A stretch of DNA of 64,000 bases from Fasciolopsis buskii. Lineage: Eukaryota; Platyhelminthes; Trematoda; Plagiorchiida; Fasciolidae. The position numbers and the translations under genes were made by a program. Under the pieces are notes generated by a model. The model had not been told where the DNA came from. It was given only the letters and a program-made list of their open reading frames with translations, and did not search any database. This document shows, in pieces, positions 1 to 11,170 of the stretch. Within the stretch, counting starts at the first letter, position 1, and each line of letters opens with the position of its first letter. The stretch spans positions 568,519 to 632,518 of the forward strand of contig LUCM01011253.1 in assembly GCA_008360955.1 (NCBI GenBank), given 5' to 3'.

Positions 1-34
1 GCATCAGTGAGCATTGCCTGCTGTTTACGCTTAA

Positions 35-103
35 CCATGATCGTGATGATATGATGATGCATGTTATGATGAATGATATGATGATACGCATGATGATAAG
101 ATC
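35..103. repeat. Imperfect ATG/ATGATG-rich microsatellite
   Basis: A run of interrupted TGATGA/ATGATG units fills this stretch. The units are broken by single substitutions and short insertions, which suggests an old array. It lies just beyond the 3' side of the minus-strand LINE fragment that follows. Confidence 0.75.
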
Positions 104-159
104 GCATTAATCCTGGAAACTGGTATACGCCAGTGAGATTCTTGTTGTTAACGCCAAAC

Positions 160-196
160 GATCATGATGATGATGAGGATAATGAGGATGATGATC
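160..196. repeat. GAT/GAGGAT trinucleotide array
   Basis: GAT and GAG-GAT units are repeated here. On the minus strand they read as the serine tract at the end of the 175-codon open frame at 162-689, so the serines are a simple-repeat artefact joined to a transposon reading frame and are not a protein tail. Confidence 0.75.
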
Positions 197-199
197 GCT

Positions 200-689
200 T
201 ACTCTTTCTTCCACGAACTAGTGTTCCTCGGCAGAGATTGCGACGACTTCCGATGACTGCACCCTTTTCCATTCCCTTACGCCATCGTGTCCACCACTGC
301 CTCCGGTCATTTCTCAAACCCATGGTCAGTTGACGTTCCAGGGGTCTACGCGCCTCACTGTATGTTGCATCCGGGGTGACGAATCTGCGAGCATCTAACA
401 GTGTAACTGAAGTCGAGGATATCCAACGTTTCTGGGGTTTACATGGCAAAGAGCTTTGCGTGCCAGCTGTCGCTGAGTACATGACTATTTTGCTCTGCTC
501 CCAGTGTTCGCTCGGATCCTGGGCATTTTTTTGAGACGATAATCGCATTGGCAGTTTCGACTGGAATTGAAGCCGCCAATCATCATCTAAAAGCAGGTGC
601 ACAAAACGCGTGGTTGTCGTGATGGTGTGACCACAGTCATGGCGCAAACGAAGACCACTATAGATTAAGGCGCGTGGGCTGCAGACCAT
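200..689 (-). pseudogene. LINE fragment: endonuclease end and linker to reverse transcriptase
   Basis: The minus strand stays open for about 160 codons and resembles the stretch between the endonuclease and reverse transcriptase of flatworm non-LTR retrotransposons. Its first 30 residues resemble the end of the endonuclease domain. The middle has a DDDW...FQSKL segment and the motif LLDARR. The best-kept part is the basic linker, with RRPLERQL, LRNDRRQWW, a GMEKGAVIG stretch and then SRRNL. In the family this segment joins the two catalytic domains and is rich in charged and tryptophan residues. The frame then runs into the GAT array, so the reverse transcriptase is absent. Neither the catalytic start nor the end of the protein is present, so this is a dead fragment. 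A methionine at 689 is only the first available codon and is not a true start. Family placement is from memory of the motif order. Confidence 0.72.
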
Positions 690-699
690 CGTAGATGTT

Positions 700-1949
700 T
701 AGAAGTCACTACATTTTGAAGAACATTTTCGAAGTTGCTGATAATCAGCTTTGACTTGGCTTGAAGTATTGCATGTTGTCAACAGAATTCGACTGAGCCA
801 TGGAGTATGTGCATGAATTATGAGTCCCATTCCTAAACTATAACGGCGATTCGTGGACAGTTTTCGCCGGTCAGTTCAGGATAACCTTTAGAAAAAGGAT
901 TCTTAGACCTATGTTTTGTTTTTATCATAGTATTGCATATGGATGAGAACGGAATCCCCTCAGATGCACATTGGTGGTTTTGAAGTTATCGCCTCGAAAC
1001 AGACAGATGAACCGCTTCAAATTAGATTCTGGTGCTGAAGCCGTTATCCGAGTGTCCATGCATGGGATTGAATGAAAATGAAAACCCCGGGCGCGTACGG
1101 CTGATGAGCGGCGAGGATCGTGAAATCGGGCACGTGTCAAGGGAAAGGTTTTTTCTTTCTCCCATAGCCAATACTACTTGCAACAGTGCCTTGTATTGGC
1201 CCATTTCTTTCACCAACACATCTCGTACTATCACTTCGCCTCAGGTTTCTCCACTTTCATTGTGAAACGTCTAATTCGCAACGGAAAAGTGGGTCGACGG
1301 CCTAGAATAACAAATGACGAAAGCTTTTATGGTCTTAAAAATCTTTTGAATTTGTTCTCGATCAGCAAAAATTTAATGTGAGTCATCGCGGACGATTTTA
1401 TCGCTATGCTTGGCCGTTTTTCCCATTCAATCATAGACCCTCTCGCACTATTCAGTTACTCATTATAGAGATCTTCACGTAACCTGCAGTGACAATAAAT
1501 GTTGGTCTTCGCTGTTCGTCTCCAAAAATCGGTTTACACTCACGAACCGTAGTGATTTTATTTTCACATACGAGGACGAGGGCAGATCGGCATTAGTTTC
1601 ATGACTATGCCCTCCTGTTTTCCTCCCTAATTACTCGTATTAGTATAAGAGAATTCTGTCTCGTAACCTGGTTCCCATTCCGTTTTTGGAGTTAAACAAA
1701 GTGGACGACGCACGCCAGAATGCCTCACAATTATTTGGAAACATTCCTGAAAGTCCAAGCTCTTATCTTCATTCCGTGTAGGTTGTACAACATGGATGAT
1801 GAAAAGTCTCACGAGCAGCACATTGAGCTTCACGCTAGTCGTGAACGCATCAATGAAATTGTCAGCCTCTAGCATTTGTTGGTGCATCGCTACGTTCTCA
1901 AAATGCATAGTCAGACATTCGCATTGCTTTCGATTCCACCGATAGACCT
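700..1949. other. No gene recognised
   Basis: Only short frames of 60-115 codons occur on both strands, and they shadow one another. The minus frame at 1627-1968 overlaps the region just upstream of the LINE reverse-transcriptase fragment and could hold badly decayed transposon sequence, but I could not align it. A CTGATGAG...GAAA string near 1101 was tested as a hammerhead ribozyme and rejected. Confidence 0.5.
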
Positions 1950-2499
1950 GCACAGTGCATTGTATCAAGGGATAAACTTGGCCACTGTGTCAGTCCTCAA
2001 AGAGTTACATCACCATATCTTACGTCTACTGCCAGTTTTCAACACTCTTCTTTCCAGATGTCATGCGGTAAGTCTGTACAAAACTCAGGTTTCTCTGCAC
2101 TTTTGTCGTTGAGAATTTTCTACGGAATGTTTGGTCTAATCTAACAGACGGTGTGCGGAACTCCCCTTTGGGAGAAGCTGCTGACATCGCTTTGCTGAAC
2201 CACAAAAGGTACGTAAATCAAGCTATAGATCGCCAGGTGTCTCGATGTAGTATGGGCTTGGCTCCTACAAAGTCTAAGGTACTTCTGCGACAGTGATAGC
2301 AGTCTGCTACTGCACTCATCTGCTATGACCAAGTAGAATCAACTGACAAATTTAGCTACCCAGGCAACTTCATTACACCTCAGCGTTTCGTTGAGGAGGT
2401 GGAAATATGAATAGCCAAGGCTCTTTACGTGAAGGCACAACACCTGTGGCATCTTCATGACATCCGGCTTCCTCTCGAAAAAAGGTATACAGTGCCAAG
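1950..2499 (+). pseudogene. LINE reverse-transcriptase fragment, cut off by repeat A
   Basis: In the plus frame that contains 2147, the translation follows the order of a LINE reverse transcriptase. An ALYQG motif at about 1957 marks the helix before the fingers-palm junction. A degenerate segment of the 'RQGCPLSPFLFNF' type follows at about 2060-2105. Next comes a degenerate catalytic box at about 2177-2200, where the expected YADD reads EAAD before IALL. Then come a GLAP..KSKVLL motif at about 2250, KFSYPGNFITP at about 2350 and KAQHLWHLHDIRLPLEKR at about 2430-2485. The tyrosine and one aspartate of the active site are therefore lost. In-frame stops at about 2295 and 2408 confirm decay. 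Similarity stops abruptly at 2499, where repeat A begins, and I could not find the missing C-terminal part on the far side. Upstream of about 2060 the match is weaker. Confidence 0.7.
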
Positions 2500-2867
2500 G
2501 TTTTCATGATATAATTCATCGTTTGATACCAGCTGTCAGCTCGCCATTATAAAACCGTGGAACCAATCACTGTACAGCTGTTTCAACTTTGTTAATAATC
2601 AACAACAGTGCATATACACTACGCCCAAACTAGGATGCTAACCCGAGACGAACGATTTTGAGTGGAACATCTTAGCCATTACACTACCGGGCAAGCTGAC
2701 AACGGTTTGTTGAACTTCATCACAAGATGATGTTGCACTTATACGTCACTGACTTGCACAGCTGCAGGCAGCTATGGCATAGCAATTGAGTCCCAACTGA
2801 TAGATGATTTATCTGCAGATAACCTGGGTGCAGCGAAGGTTTTCGGCATGACCTACGGAGCTTGGCT
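2500..2867 (+). repeat. Dispersed repeat A, copy 1
   Basis: Bases 2500-2818 match 13917-14235 over 319 positions without a gap and with four substitutions (2510, 2669, 2705, 2808), so identity is 98.7%. Beyond 2818 this copy still resembles the divergent copy at 48 kb up to about 2867, so the element is longer than the high-identity core. It holds a TATAAAA at 2548-2554 and a perfect hairpin-forming 13-mer, GCTATGGCATAGC, at 2771-2783. I see no reading frame, tRNA boxes or clear terminal inverted repeats. It could be a solo LTR or a non-autonomous element. Copy 1 sits at the broken end of a LINE reverse-transcriptase fragment, which points to insertion into, or rearrangement of, that LINE. 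Confidence 0.9.
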
Positions 2868-5800
2868 TATTAATGTCTTGGTAGTACAACTGGCGTCCCA
2901 GTTCGGACTCGTTGGATATGCACCGCTAACGATTCCTAATGAGGATGAAGCAACTTTGCAACGAATTCTTAATGGCGAATTCAGCGTTGATATCATAGTG
3001 AATAACTACATCTACCACTAAAACAATGCCACGGTTTGCAGGCTTTTCTATGGCTGAGATATAAACATTCCGCATTAAAAATGTTCGGCAGCTGTTTGCA
3101 TCCAAATACAGATGCCCCAAAACATTCATTGAGTCTGGTGGGAACATTCTGTAACAAATAATGAGGCGGCTCTCCCTGTTTTCGGTGGAGACAATTGCAC
3201 TCTGACGGTGTCAATCGTTCTAAGCCATATCCGATGGCTTGCACACGATCTGCAAATGCATCCCAAGCATTGAAATTCCTGTTTTTGTGCGTACTGGGAG
3301 GGGCCAGAAGACGCGAAAGGGCGGTCAGGTTAGGGTCCTGTGTAAGGATATTGATAAATTAGCTTCCACTGTGGCATCTGTTGATTTTTCTTGCCTTCCA
3401 GGTTGAGGTGCAATAGACAAGGATTTTCGTCGCATGGACATGCTGGACGATTTGGCTCAGAATTGAAGTTGGTGACGCACATCCTAAGAGGCCTGTTTAC
3501 AGAGCATTTGTTTCATTAAAGCTAACACGAAAAACAGTTGAAGAACATAAAAGTATGCATCACGTAATCGAAAAGACATTTCGCTCCTTTGTTGTTCCCC
3601 TCTCCCAACTACTTTTCCCAAAGTTTGTTTTGATGTCATTTCGTTGACATCATTCCGGTTCCAACCTACGACAAGATGTATAAATATTTACCCATAATGC
3701 ATTATTTTCGACAGAGCAAACCTGCACAGAAGAATTCCGGCACCTATCTGATGTGTGACATTATTCTAAGCACTGAGGTTCGCCAAACTTCACCGTATTC
3801 TATCAAGCATGTACGATTCGAGTGTCTCTCAGTCAAAATAAGTGAACATTTTATGGTTGAAATACTTCATGCGTGCACAGGTCTGACAATAATAATACAA
3901 AATGACAAACGAGACTTACTGTTGAGCATGGAAACACGTTAAACTTTCCTAGTACAAACCAAGACATCGTGACAGAAGCTCATTACTGAGGCCTTGATTT
4001 TTAAGGTTATGCTTGTTCTAATCTAGGGTGATAATCTGACCAGAGCGTGAAGCGCTCCTATTTCTCTGGGGTCATACTTGGACGCCCTAACAACCAGTAT
4101 TTTCTAGCCCTTTTCTACTGAGCTCGGTAGCATTGAGTGAACCCAACATATCTGCATCCTGTAGATAAGCTGAATGAGACGGGAGTGACAAATCCTAATC
4201 TAAAACGCATCCAGAATACGAGCGCTCCAAACCTTTTTCTGTTTCAATGTGAATCGGCTGGAGGGTAGGGGGTGAACAGATGTTTTACCCCGAAGGCTGA
4301 CAATATGATGCACAGTAAAACTGCATGCTGTTATGGTAATTAGTCACAGGATTTCTAGTATTTTATGGACTGCAAGAAGGTTCATAAGGTAGAGCGCACT
4401 TTTCGGCAACTCAGTTTTAACCAACAGTCAAAAATCAGATGCAGAACTACCTTGGTACCGTTAGTTGAGGAATGAAACTGATATCTGAGACGAAGGTAGG
4501 CACGTGTTTCGCAAACCACAATCACTACGCTTCTCATAAATTGGATTTATCGGGAAAAAATCTAGGGCATCATCCCCATAAGCACATCCTTACTTTATGT
4601 TCAAGAGTACAGAAGTCGGAAAAGTGGTCTTAATAAATCTTGTTTTTTTCACAGATTTATTTACTATGGACAAAAATTCATCTCTCCATGGCTCTAAAAA
4701 TAAGCTTATCTGGATGGGCGATTGATATAACGATTTGGAAGTTCCGTCAACATTAGCGTCGTGCTGGCTATGGCTCGACTGCTTTTACTTTTGTCATAAA
4801 CGAATCTCATCAAATATGGAAGCAGGCTGGACAGTACATTCCTTTAGTGCTCAGCCAAATAATGCCTCCGCTGCTGTGGTTCTCACTTAGGTCCTAAGCC
4901 CCGTCTAAGGTCACGAGATATAGCAAATATTTTGTGCCAATCAATAATTATGCCAATGAATGATTATTTTCCAAGGTTAAACTCAGAAAATGGCCCAAGC
5001 CATTTCGTTTTATCTTTAAAACCAACATAATATATAACCTAAACAGAATAGAATAGCTGGGGCAAACGGGAACACACTGTAGTCTAAATGATATTTCCGA
5101 AATTAGCACATTTACGAGAAAAAAAAGAATCATATCACCCACAAACAGCTATTGAAAGTACTGTGATAAATAAAACTGTACGTGCACAACACTATTCGGA
5201 ATGCATCGAAATTAGTAACCAAAACAAAGACGACGATGATAGTGACGCCTCTTCGGCTGTGCAGTAGGGTGAAGATAAACAGATGAAAGTCCTTTTTGAA
5301 CAAAGGTGTCTTTCTCCTACAGGACCTAGTGTCCATTGATTTGCATCACTACGCCACTCCTTCCTATGTGAGTCTCGTCAGCAAACCTAATGAGCGTAAA
5401 AGGTATACATACTGGGTTTTAAAACTTAACCAAAAACCAAAGTAAAATGAACGTTAGTTAGCCGCCAAGACGTTTATGAAGTTTCGAGCACTAATCAGAT
5501 TGTTTATTTTCGGATGTTTGTCACGAAAACCCTCGTCGCTATAGAAGAAAACGCTGCCAATTCGGTTTCAACGTGTATAAAAAATTAATTAACCATTTCA
5601 GTGATTATACAGGATTTGAAAAAAAGTTAACCAATTTTGGCGCTCTGTGAATGCTCAGAGGCGGAAAAGTCAGGAAGCATTTTCGTGAACATATTTGTTG
5701 CCATCTTTATTAACGTTGTGTCATCTAGCACCTGATGGTTCCTGCTTCATTCCGGGCGAGAGTGAGAAACGGCATTTGTCCTATATTTAATGGTCTTTCG

Positions 5801-5991
5801 CAAAGTAAATAATGGCCCTAAGCGTGTAATAAAACTGTGAAACGTCTACGGCGGAAGTCGCGTGCAAGAATGTTATTGTCAACGATGTCTCACGAAATTT
5901 CTTGTCGATGATTTTGACCTCGGACAGGAAGGCCTGCCGAGATTGACGAAGAAAAATTAAGGCGTCAGCTGAATAATGCCACCGTTGCACG
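2868..5991. other. No gene recognised
   Basis: Short AT-rich open frames only (for example 3676-3942 plus and 4948-5336 minus). None has motif content or splice context that I can support, and the sequence looks like decayed intergenic or intronic DNA. Confidence 0.5.
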
Positions 5992-6408
5992 ATGGAAAAG
6001 AGTCTTAGAACATTAACCGCTCATGGTACAAACGTTCATGCCCACTGGATGAGGCTGCAATATGTAGCCGAACTTAATGTCCGGAACCCACAAATAATTA
6101 AACTAATCCAACGAAGCGAAAAAGTACTTCTAGATGTCCTAATATGGCTGGCCTTGTCTAAGGCTCCGGAATGGTCACCCGTCCTAAACAGCATCCAAAA
6201 TGCTCCTAAATACTGTGGCTCTAAAACACCCCACGCTAAATTTATTCTACTCAAAGACGTCTCGTCCCAAAGGTCTTTCAAACAAAACGTGAGAACGAAG
6301 GTGAATACCTGGTGCCCTAAACCAAAGTGGCCGATCCTTGGTAGTCAGTCTAAGGCAGCTTGTGAAGCGTATAACTACTCATCAGCATTTGTCAGAGAGG
6401 TCTACTAG
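5992..6408 (+). pseudogene. Possible LINE linker fragment (Jockey/CR1-like); unidentified frame
   Basis: A 138-codon frame with an ATG start at 5992 and a stop at 6406-6408. It has no signal peptide or membrane segment. A central IQRSEKVLLD segment is followed near the end by KPKWPILGSQSKAACEAY and then YSSAFVREV. In Jockey/CR1-type LINEs the linker between endonuclease and reverse transcriptase ends in a similar pattern: a basic block, a short loop, a KA.E-type helix and an aromatic-SSVF-like motif. That is the only lead I have. No reverse transcriptase follows, since the sequence after 6408 is interrupted in every frame I read. An 81-codon frame on the other strand (6036-6281) is most likely a shadow. 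The frame may equally be a chance open stretch or a host exon. Confidence 0.28.
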
Positions 6409-7398
6409 GCACCCCGAATGTCAGACCTAATCCGAAAGGTACATGAACTGGGCCATTAGTCACCAGTTCCCAGAGGGCTACGAAGCCTTCATATCGTCCA
6501 ACCGTGTTGCGAATAATACCTGAGCCGTTTAGTTTAACCCTTTACTTCGGTTTGGGCAACCGAGTAGTGTCGCGTCCTCTGATGAATAGTGGATCACGAT
6601 GATGAACCGATTAGGTCAAGGTGTAGAATCGAAGAAAAGCAGATGAGTGGTGAGATCTACACAGTTTCCCGCTTTCTTTGCTGTTTAACTCACCATGGTT
6701 CCAAGAGCTCTTGTTCTGTGTAAACTTGTTATACATAAATATATGTAGTATTATAGAGTGCGATCCAGTCTTAAATCTCCTTCGCTAATCCCCCGAAGAT
6801 TCTAGATTACACGAGGTACAAAGAAACATGAATTTATTCTCTTATTACACCTGTGTTTAGGCTATGATAGGATCAATTAATAAGGCGTGAAATTGCTTGC
6901 AAAATGAAATCGTCTGAACACAAAATCCAGGAGTCCAAAGGATCCCAAACATGTTTGGAGAGGTCTTAAGATTTATCCTAGCTTGCATTCATAAACGGTG
7001 GCAACGTCATTTGTGCGACAGAAGCACATGTTTCTGAAAATTCTACTCACGAGTACATCCGCATTCATGTGCCGATGTTAAATATTTAATAATTGTAGTG
7101 TTGCTTCTATTGGGCCTGAATGTTCATTGGTTGTGAATTAAGGAATTTTAATTTAGGAGGGATCTTGATTTACATCAGCATTGACCTTACGTCCAGGCCA
7201 TTCTCACGCGCTGCTTGGATCGTTCAAGTCGTTGTTACGATAGGAAAGCAACAAGCAAACAACAGTGAAGAACCAATAAGAGAATCTGGATAGTAATGAA
7301 CCGATTGCAAAACCTTACTTAAGGTAAATTTGTTGAAGCATATCGAGCGTCTCAGACTAAACAAAGCGGCCGTTTACGTAATGCTCAGCTAAGGAAGC
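6409..7398. other. No gene recognised
   Basis: No supported frame, RNA gene or repeat. The sequence is AT-rich with short poly-A and poly-T runs. Confidence 0.5.
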
Positions 7399-7538
7399 AT
7401 GCCAAGCAAATTTTTCTCATGGCGGAAAGCAATCACACCAAAAATAAAGTGGAGAGTTGTTTACAGTCCCGTTAAGATTTTGAGACAAGTTGTTTTTCGC
7501 CAATCCCAGGGCAGACTATTGTCAGTATATCACGCAGC

Positions 7539-7539
<1 letters not shown>

Positions 7540-7575
<36 letters not shown>
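7540..7575. repeat. (CAT)12 microsatellite
   Basis: Twelve perfect CAT units. They produce the 12-histidine tract in the open frame at 7399-7974, which I reject as a gene because its second half is antisense to a LINE protein fragment. Confidence 0.95.
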
Positions 7576-7576
<1 letters not shown>

Positions 7577-7756
7577 GCTCAGCGTTAAACAGCAAGGCAA
7601 GCCTCACTGACCGCTGCCTTTCCTCAGAGTTACACGTTTATCTAAAAAGAGTGAATATTCAATGGGAACAGGGAGTGGACCTACACAGGCGGGAACAGAT
7701 AAGATGCTGCTGCAGCCAACACACGAAACAGCCTAACTGTACAAACGCACGTGTTT

Positions 7757-7985
7757 TCAATCATTCTGATTCGACAGAAAATGACAAAACGATCGCCATT
7801 GTTCACGGTTCACTGCCATATCCTTCAGGGTCTCCAGCCAGCAAGTCGACCAGTCTTTCGGACCCCAACCACGAAGGCGTGAGACACCTACTTTACCTAA
7901 GTTCGCTGTACATTTTCTCATCCCACGTTGCCACGTCATCTGTTGGCCTCCACATGGCTTCTTCCATTCCTTAGGAGGAACACAA
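7757..7985 (-). pseudogene. LINE C-terminal tail fragment
   Basis: The minus strand encodes the C-terminal tail of a LINE polyprotein and ends at a stop at 7757-7759. In order it reads EWKKPCGGQQMTW, then a basic segment (QRGMRK...ANLGKVG), then SRLRGWGPKD, then CWLETLKDMAVNREQWRSF. The GGQ.MTW, GWGPKD and WLETL.DMA.NR.QWR blocks and their spacing are what I recall as the closing signature of a flatworm LINE family. About 70 residues are free of stops, so this part decayed less than the other fragments. Nothing upstream on the minus strand (above about 7985) continues the reverse transcriptase, as expected of a truncated or rearranged copy. The sequence after the stop is not recognisably A-rich. 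Confidence 0.85.
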
Positions 7986-9820
7986 AATAGGACACGATAT
8001 GGTAGACCTCATCCCGATAAGGAGAATTAATTAAATCCTCCAAGTTTCAGCTGATCTGGTGTGTGGACTAATTGTACGACAAAGCAACGAACGAGATTAT
8101 CGCCCGCAGTAGTGAAAATCTCTAAGCGCATTTATTTGATGCTACTCTTGTCTATGGATGCGCAGCAAGTAGTAAAGTGTTCTACAGAAGACCACTATAG
8201 CCGGAAATCCTTCATCAAATTTGTCCCACCTTCCCAAATCCGTTCATACTGATGCAAATACAATGAAAGAAACATTTCCAGCGAAGCAAAATAATAAGTA
8301 TCATATGCAATGGAAAATTCGTTACGTTGACTAGGATAGTCTCGGAATTACAAGAAAATAGGCTATGTAGGAATATGATAACTTTCTAAGAAGCTGTGAT
8401 GCAGTCCACTGGAATTTAGTTAAGTTTGTCGCAGGTGGAGCAGTTAGTCCCAATCTGACGAAACCCATGTAAAACCACGCTTAGTTCTGGAGCATAGTTA
8501 AGATAAAGCCCTGAATGTAAAATTTGTTCGAGGTACGTTTCTTTTTTGAAGTGATAATTCAGTGAGATACTTGCACGGTAGTTATGAACATTCAACATTC
8601 AAAACTTCACAGTGATGTGAAAATAATCTCATACCGAGTTGATGTAGGCGAAGAATAGCAGCTGCAGGTTCATCAATTATCCGTGTCGTTGGGTGCAACA
8701 TCTTTTGTGATACAGGCATAAAACTCGCATATTTAAATTTCACTCTCTTCCCTAGCAGGCTCGTAATGTGTCTTGGTTGAGTGACAGACAGAAGTTAAAA
8801 TGGGACATCGACCGTGTTTCTGAGACATCTGGTTTTGAAATAAAACCGAATCGTATACTGATTGCTCATGAGAGTACTGAAGCGAAAATTACGCATGCGA
8901 CGCTTCTTGCACGAGTTTGTGCAAGACCTTGTCTTTTTTGAACTGATAACTATCGATGATGAGTGGATCGTTTTCAGTCATTTTTGCTTAAACCGTCTTG
9001 CTTCCTACGTGAAAATTCATCTCAAGCGTAATCGAGAGCAGAAATCCACCACAAAAGCATAATGTCGTCAGTGAGGTAGAATTCTAATGACTTCATGGTT
9101 TTCTCAATTTCTACCAAGGAACCAAACATTCAGCTCGGAGGCATACTGTCGGCAGTTGCAAAGTTTGCACGAATCCATCACCCAGAAACGTTAAAGCTTT
9201 GTGGTCAATCAAGACAACCCGTGATCACGCACAGGGTAGTTGCACATGTAACTCAGCATCTTTTATAGTTCTTCGCTCAAAAGTTAAACCCATCTGCGAG
9301 CGAGGAATTGAGGCTCATTGAAAAATGGCAATGGGTAATAGAACACAGTGGGTGATATAACGCTATCTGATCTCTATTTTTACTACACACTAACAGGTTT
9401 TTCGAAACAAAGTACAGCATGACTTCCCATAACCCAATGAAAAACCTATGGGTTCTGAACAGCTAATATCGTAATTATGGTTGTAACACCTTTCACCAAC
9501 GCTCAAATAGTGAAAAAGATGTCGAGTTTGTCAGGAACAACGACAGTTCACTATCAACAAGAAATTTCATAAACCCACAGTACGGATTAAAAAGTGAAAG
9601 AATAAATCAGCTTTGTTCTGACACATTGAAATAAAATCTCCCCAACACAACATAAAAGGTTTCATTTAGAAAAGGGCGAAGAAAGTTAAAGAATAACTAT
9701 GATGTTAGGACAGTTGTCTGCAAGATTTCGAACCGAGACAGGTAATGCTGTCACCAAGACCGCTACTTTAGTCGATGCCACTTTAGCTGTGATTATCTTA
9801 ATTCCACCAATACGTGAATA
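7986..9820. other. No gene recognised
   Basis: Several 60-66-codon frames (8061-8252 and 8862-9062 plus, 8416-8598 minus) have no recognisable motif and no convincing splice context. Confidence 0.5.
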
Positions 9821-10060
9821 CTGACCTGGTCACTCGTCTAGCCAGCAGTGATGGTCAGGGGTTCTAATCCGAGAATCGTGGGCTGTTTTGATGGTAGAAA
9901 CCGCTTCACTGCCCGCCGGTCCGTTGCCACACCGGACATTGAAAATTTAACCGTGTCATCCCAGTTTTATCGGGAAAGATCGCGGTCCATTCCGATCCAG
10001 TGTGCTCAAGTGGTTAAGGAGTACGCCTATTTACTTCACCTAAACCCCTAAGTGAGTAAA
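9821..10060 (+). repeat. Possible tRNA-derived SINE-like element
   Basis: The string GGGGTTCTAATCCG at about 9857 matches the B box of an RNA polymerase III internal promoter with one change. A second A-box-like string, GCTCAAGTGGTTAAGGAG, lies at about 10004-10021 and resembles the D-arm of leucine or serine tRNAs. The 67-codon frame at 9848-10051 contains a 'RGSNPRIV'-type peptide, which is a usual by-product of translating a tRNA-like B box. The two boxes are in the wrong order for a single tRNA-like head, so this may be two overlapping relics. I saw no second copy in the window. Confidence 0.3.
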
Positions 10061-11164
10061 ATGTACTGGACTTCCAGCTAAGGCCGCTCCTCACATAGCA
10101 TTGTTATTGAAATTTCCTTGTTCAAGGGCCCACCGCGCCTTTAAAAATCCGAGTCTCTGAAATGTTTCTGCTGTGGTCATTTGTGGCGCTCTTCGGTAGT
10201 GTCCCCCAACTACCATGTTCTGTGCACGAATAATGGAAGATGTGTCGGAACACGAAAGCAGCTGGGGTCGGTTAGGTCACAGAGACAGTCCCACCTGCCT
10301 TTGTTGTTCGGCTAATTAACAATCGTCTATTGCTCGGTTGGCTATCCTCGTGGTATGCTTTTTATGATAAGCTCGAAACACAAGCGCAGCGAAAGGAGTA
10401 CGCCTCAGAGCCGACAAGGCCCACTATATAGGGAGTGGATGGACCGGGAACGTTAACTCTGCAGCTTGGAGTGGCACAGAGTCAACTAAGTTATTATTAG
10501 GTGACACCGAATTGCCATCTACTAACAGCAGTCGGCGGATCTGGAATTCGAGGGTCTGACCATTTTGGTGACAAGCTTAATCCGCTTGACGGTCAAGGCA
10601 GGAGGATGGAATCCATGACCCTGAAACTTACTGACAGAGAACCGAATAAGATCTCAACTAGTCACGTGTGGTAACTAGTCGGGAGGCAGTGGGTGGCCAT
10701 CTACCACGGTTCAGGGTTATGGTTCCCTAAGTGTGATATTATGAACCACAGAGTCGGATGCGAGCCTTTGAGTAATGCTGTCTATATTCCCTAATACCAC
10801 ATTTTGGTGTCCAGAGTGCACTCGTCAGCCTGAAGTGCCCAGTTGAAAGTTCGCTTAGTAAAACATATATATTTATAATGCACTACAGGTGAAGATTTCA
10901 AAGTTCCTATATACCTTTTGCGTTCCGCTGATGCAACGAAGATCAATACGACAGGAGAAATGGATCAACTTTTTCCTTAAAATATCTTCAGAAAACAACC
11001 CGTACATAGGTGAGCCGGTGAAAAGACTATAAACTTTGGAAATATTTACTGCATCATTTTAAGAATTATTAAGACATCTTCCGTTAAGTCACACTAGATG
11101 AATTGGCCAGAGCCTGAAAAAGTACATTATGCTATAATGAAACGACCGGAGGGGGGGAGTTGAT
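10061..11164. other. No gene recognised; intronic if the exon at 11171-11409 is real
   Basis: No open frame of note. If the minus-strand exon above it is real, this stretch is the start of its first intron. I could not identify the next exon. Confidence 0.45.
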
Positions 11165-11170
11165 ACTCAC
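11165..11170 (-). other. Candidate 5' splice donor
   Basis: Read on the minus strand, the junction is CCAGG|GTGAGTATC, a near-consensus GT donor at 11170-11165. The open frame ends in a TGA that overlaps this donor, as expected when an exon is read through into its intron. Confidence 0.55.

Noticed and set aside
133..333. Asp/Glu-rich plus frame
   Set aside because: Made by the GAT array and by the antisense of the LINE linker fragment.
1101..1140. Hammerhead-ribozyme-like core CTGATGAG...GAAA
   Set aside because: Stem II would depend on two G-U pairs, stem III has no partner and no usable cleavage triplet lies at the right distance. Other CTGATGA strings on both strands lacked a GAAA partner or stems.
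7399..7974. 191-codon plus-strand frame, the longest in the window
   Set aside because: Its middle is a (CAT)12 histidine tract and its second half is antisense to the LINE C-terminal tail at 7757-7985, which matches a family while this frame does not.
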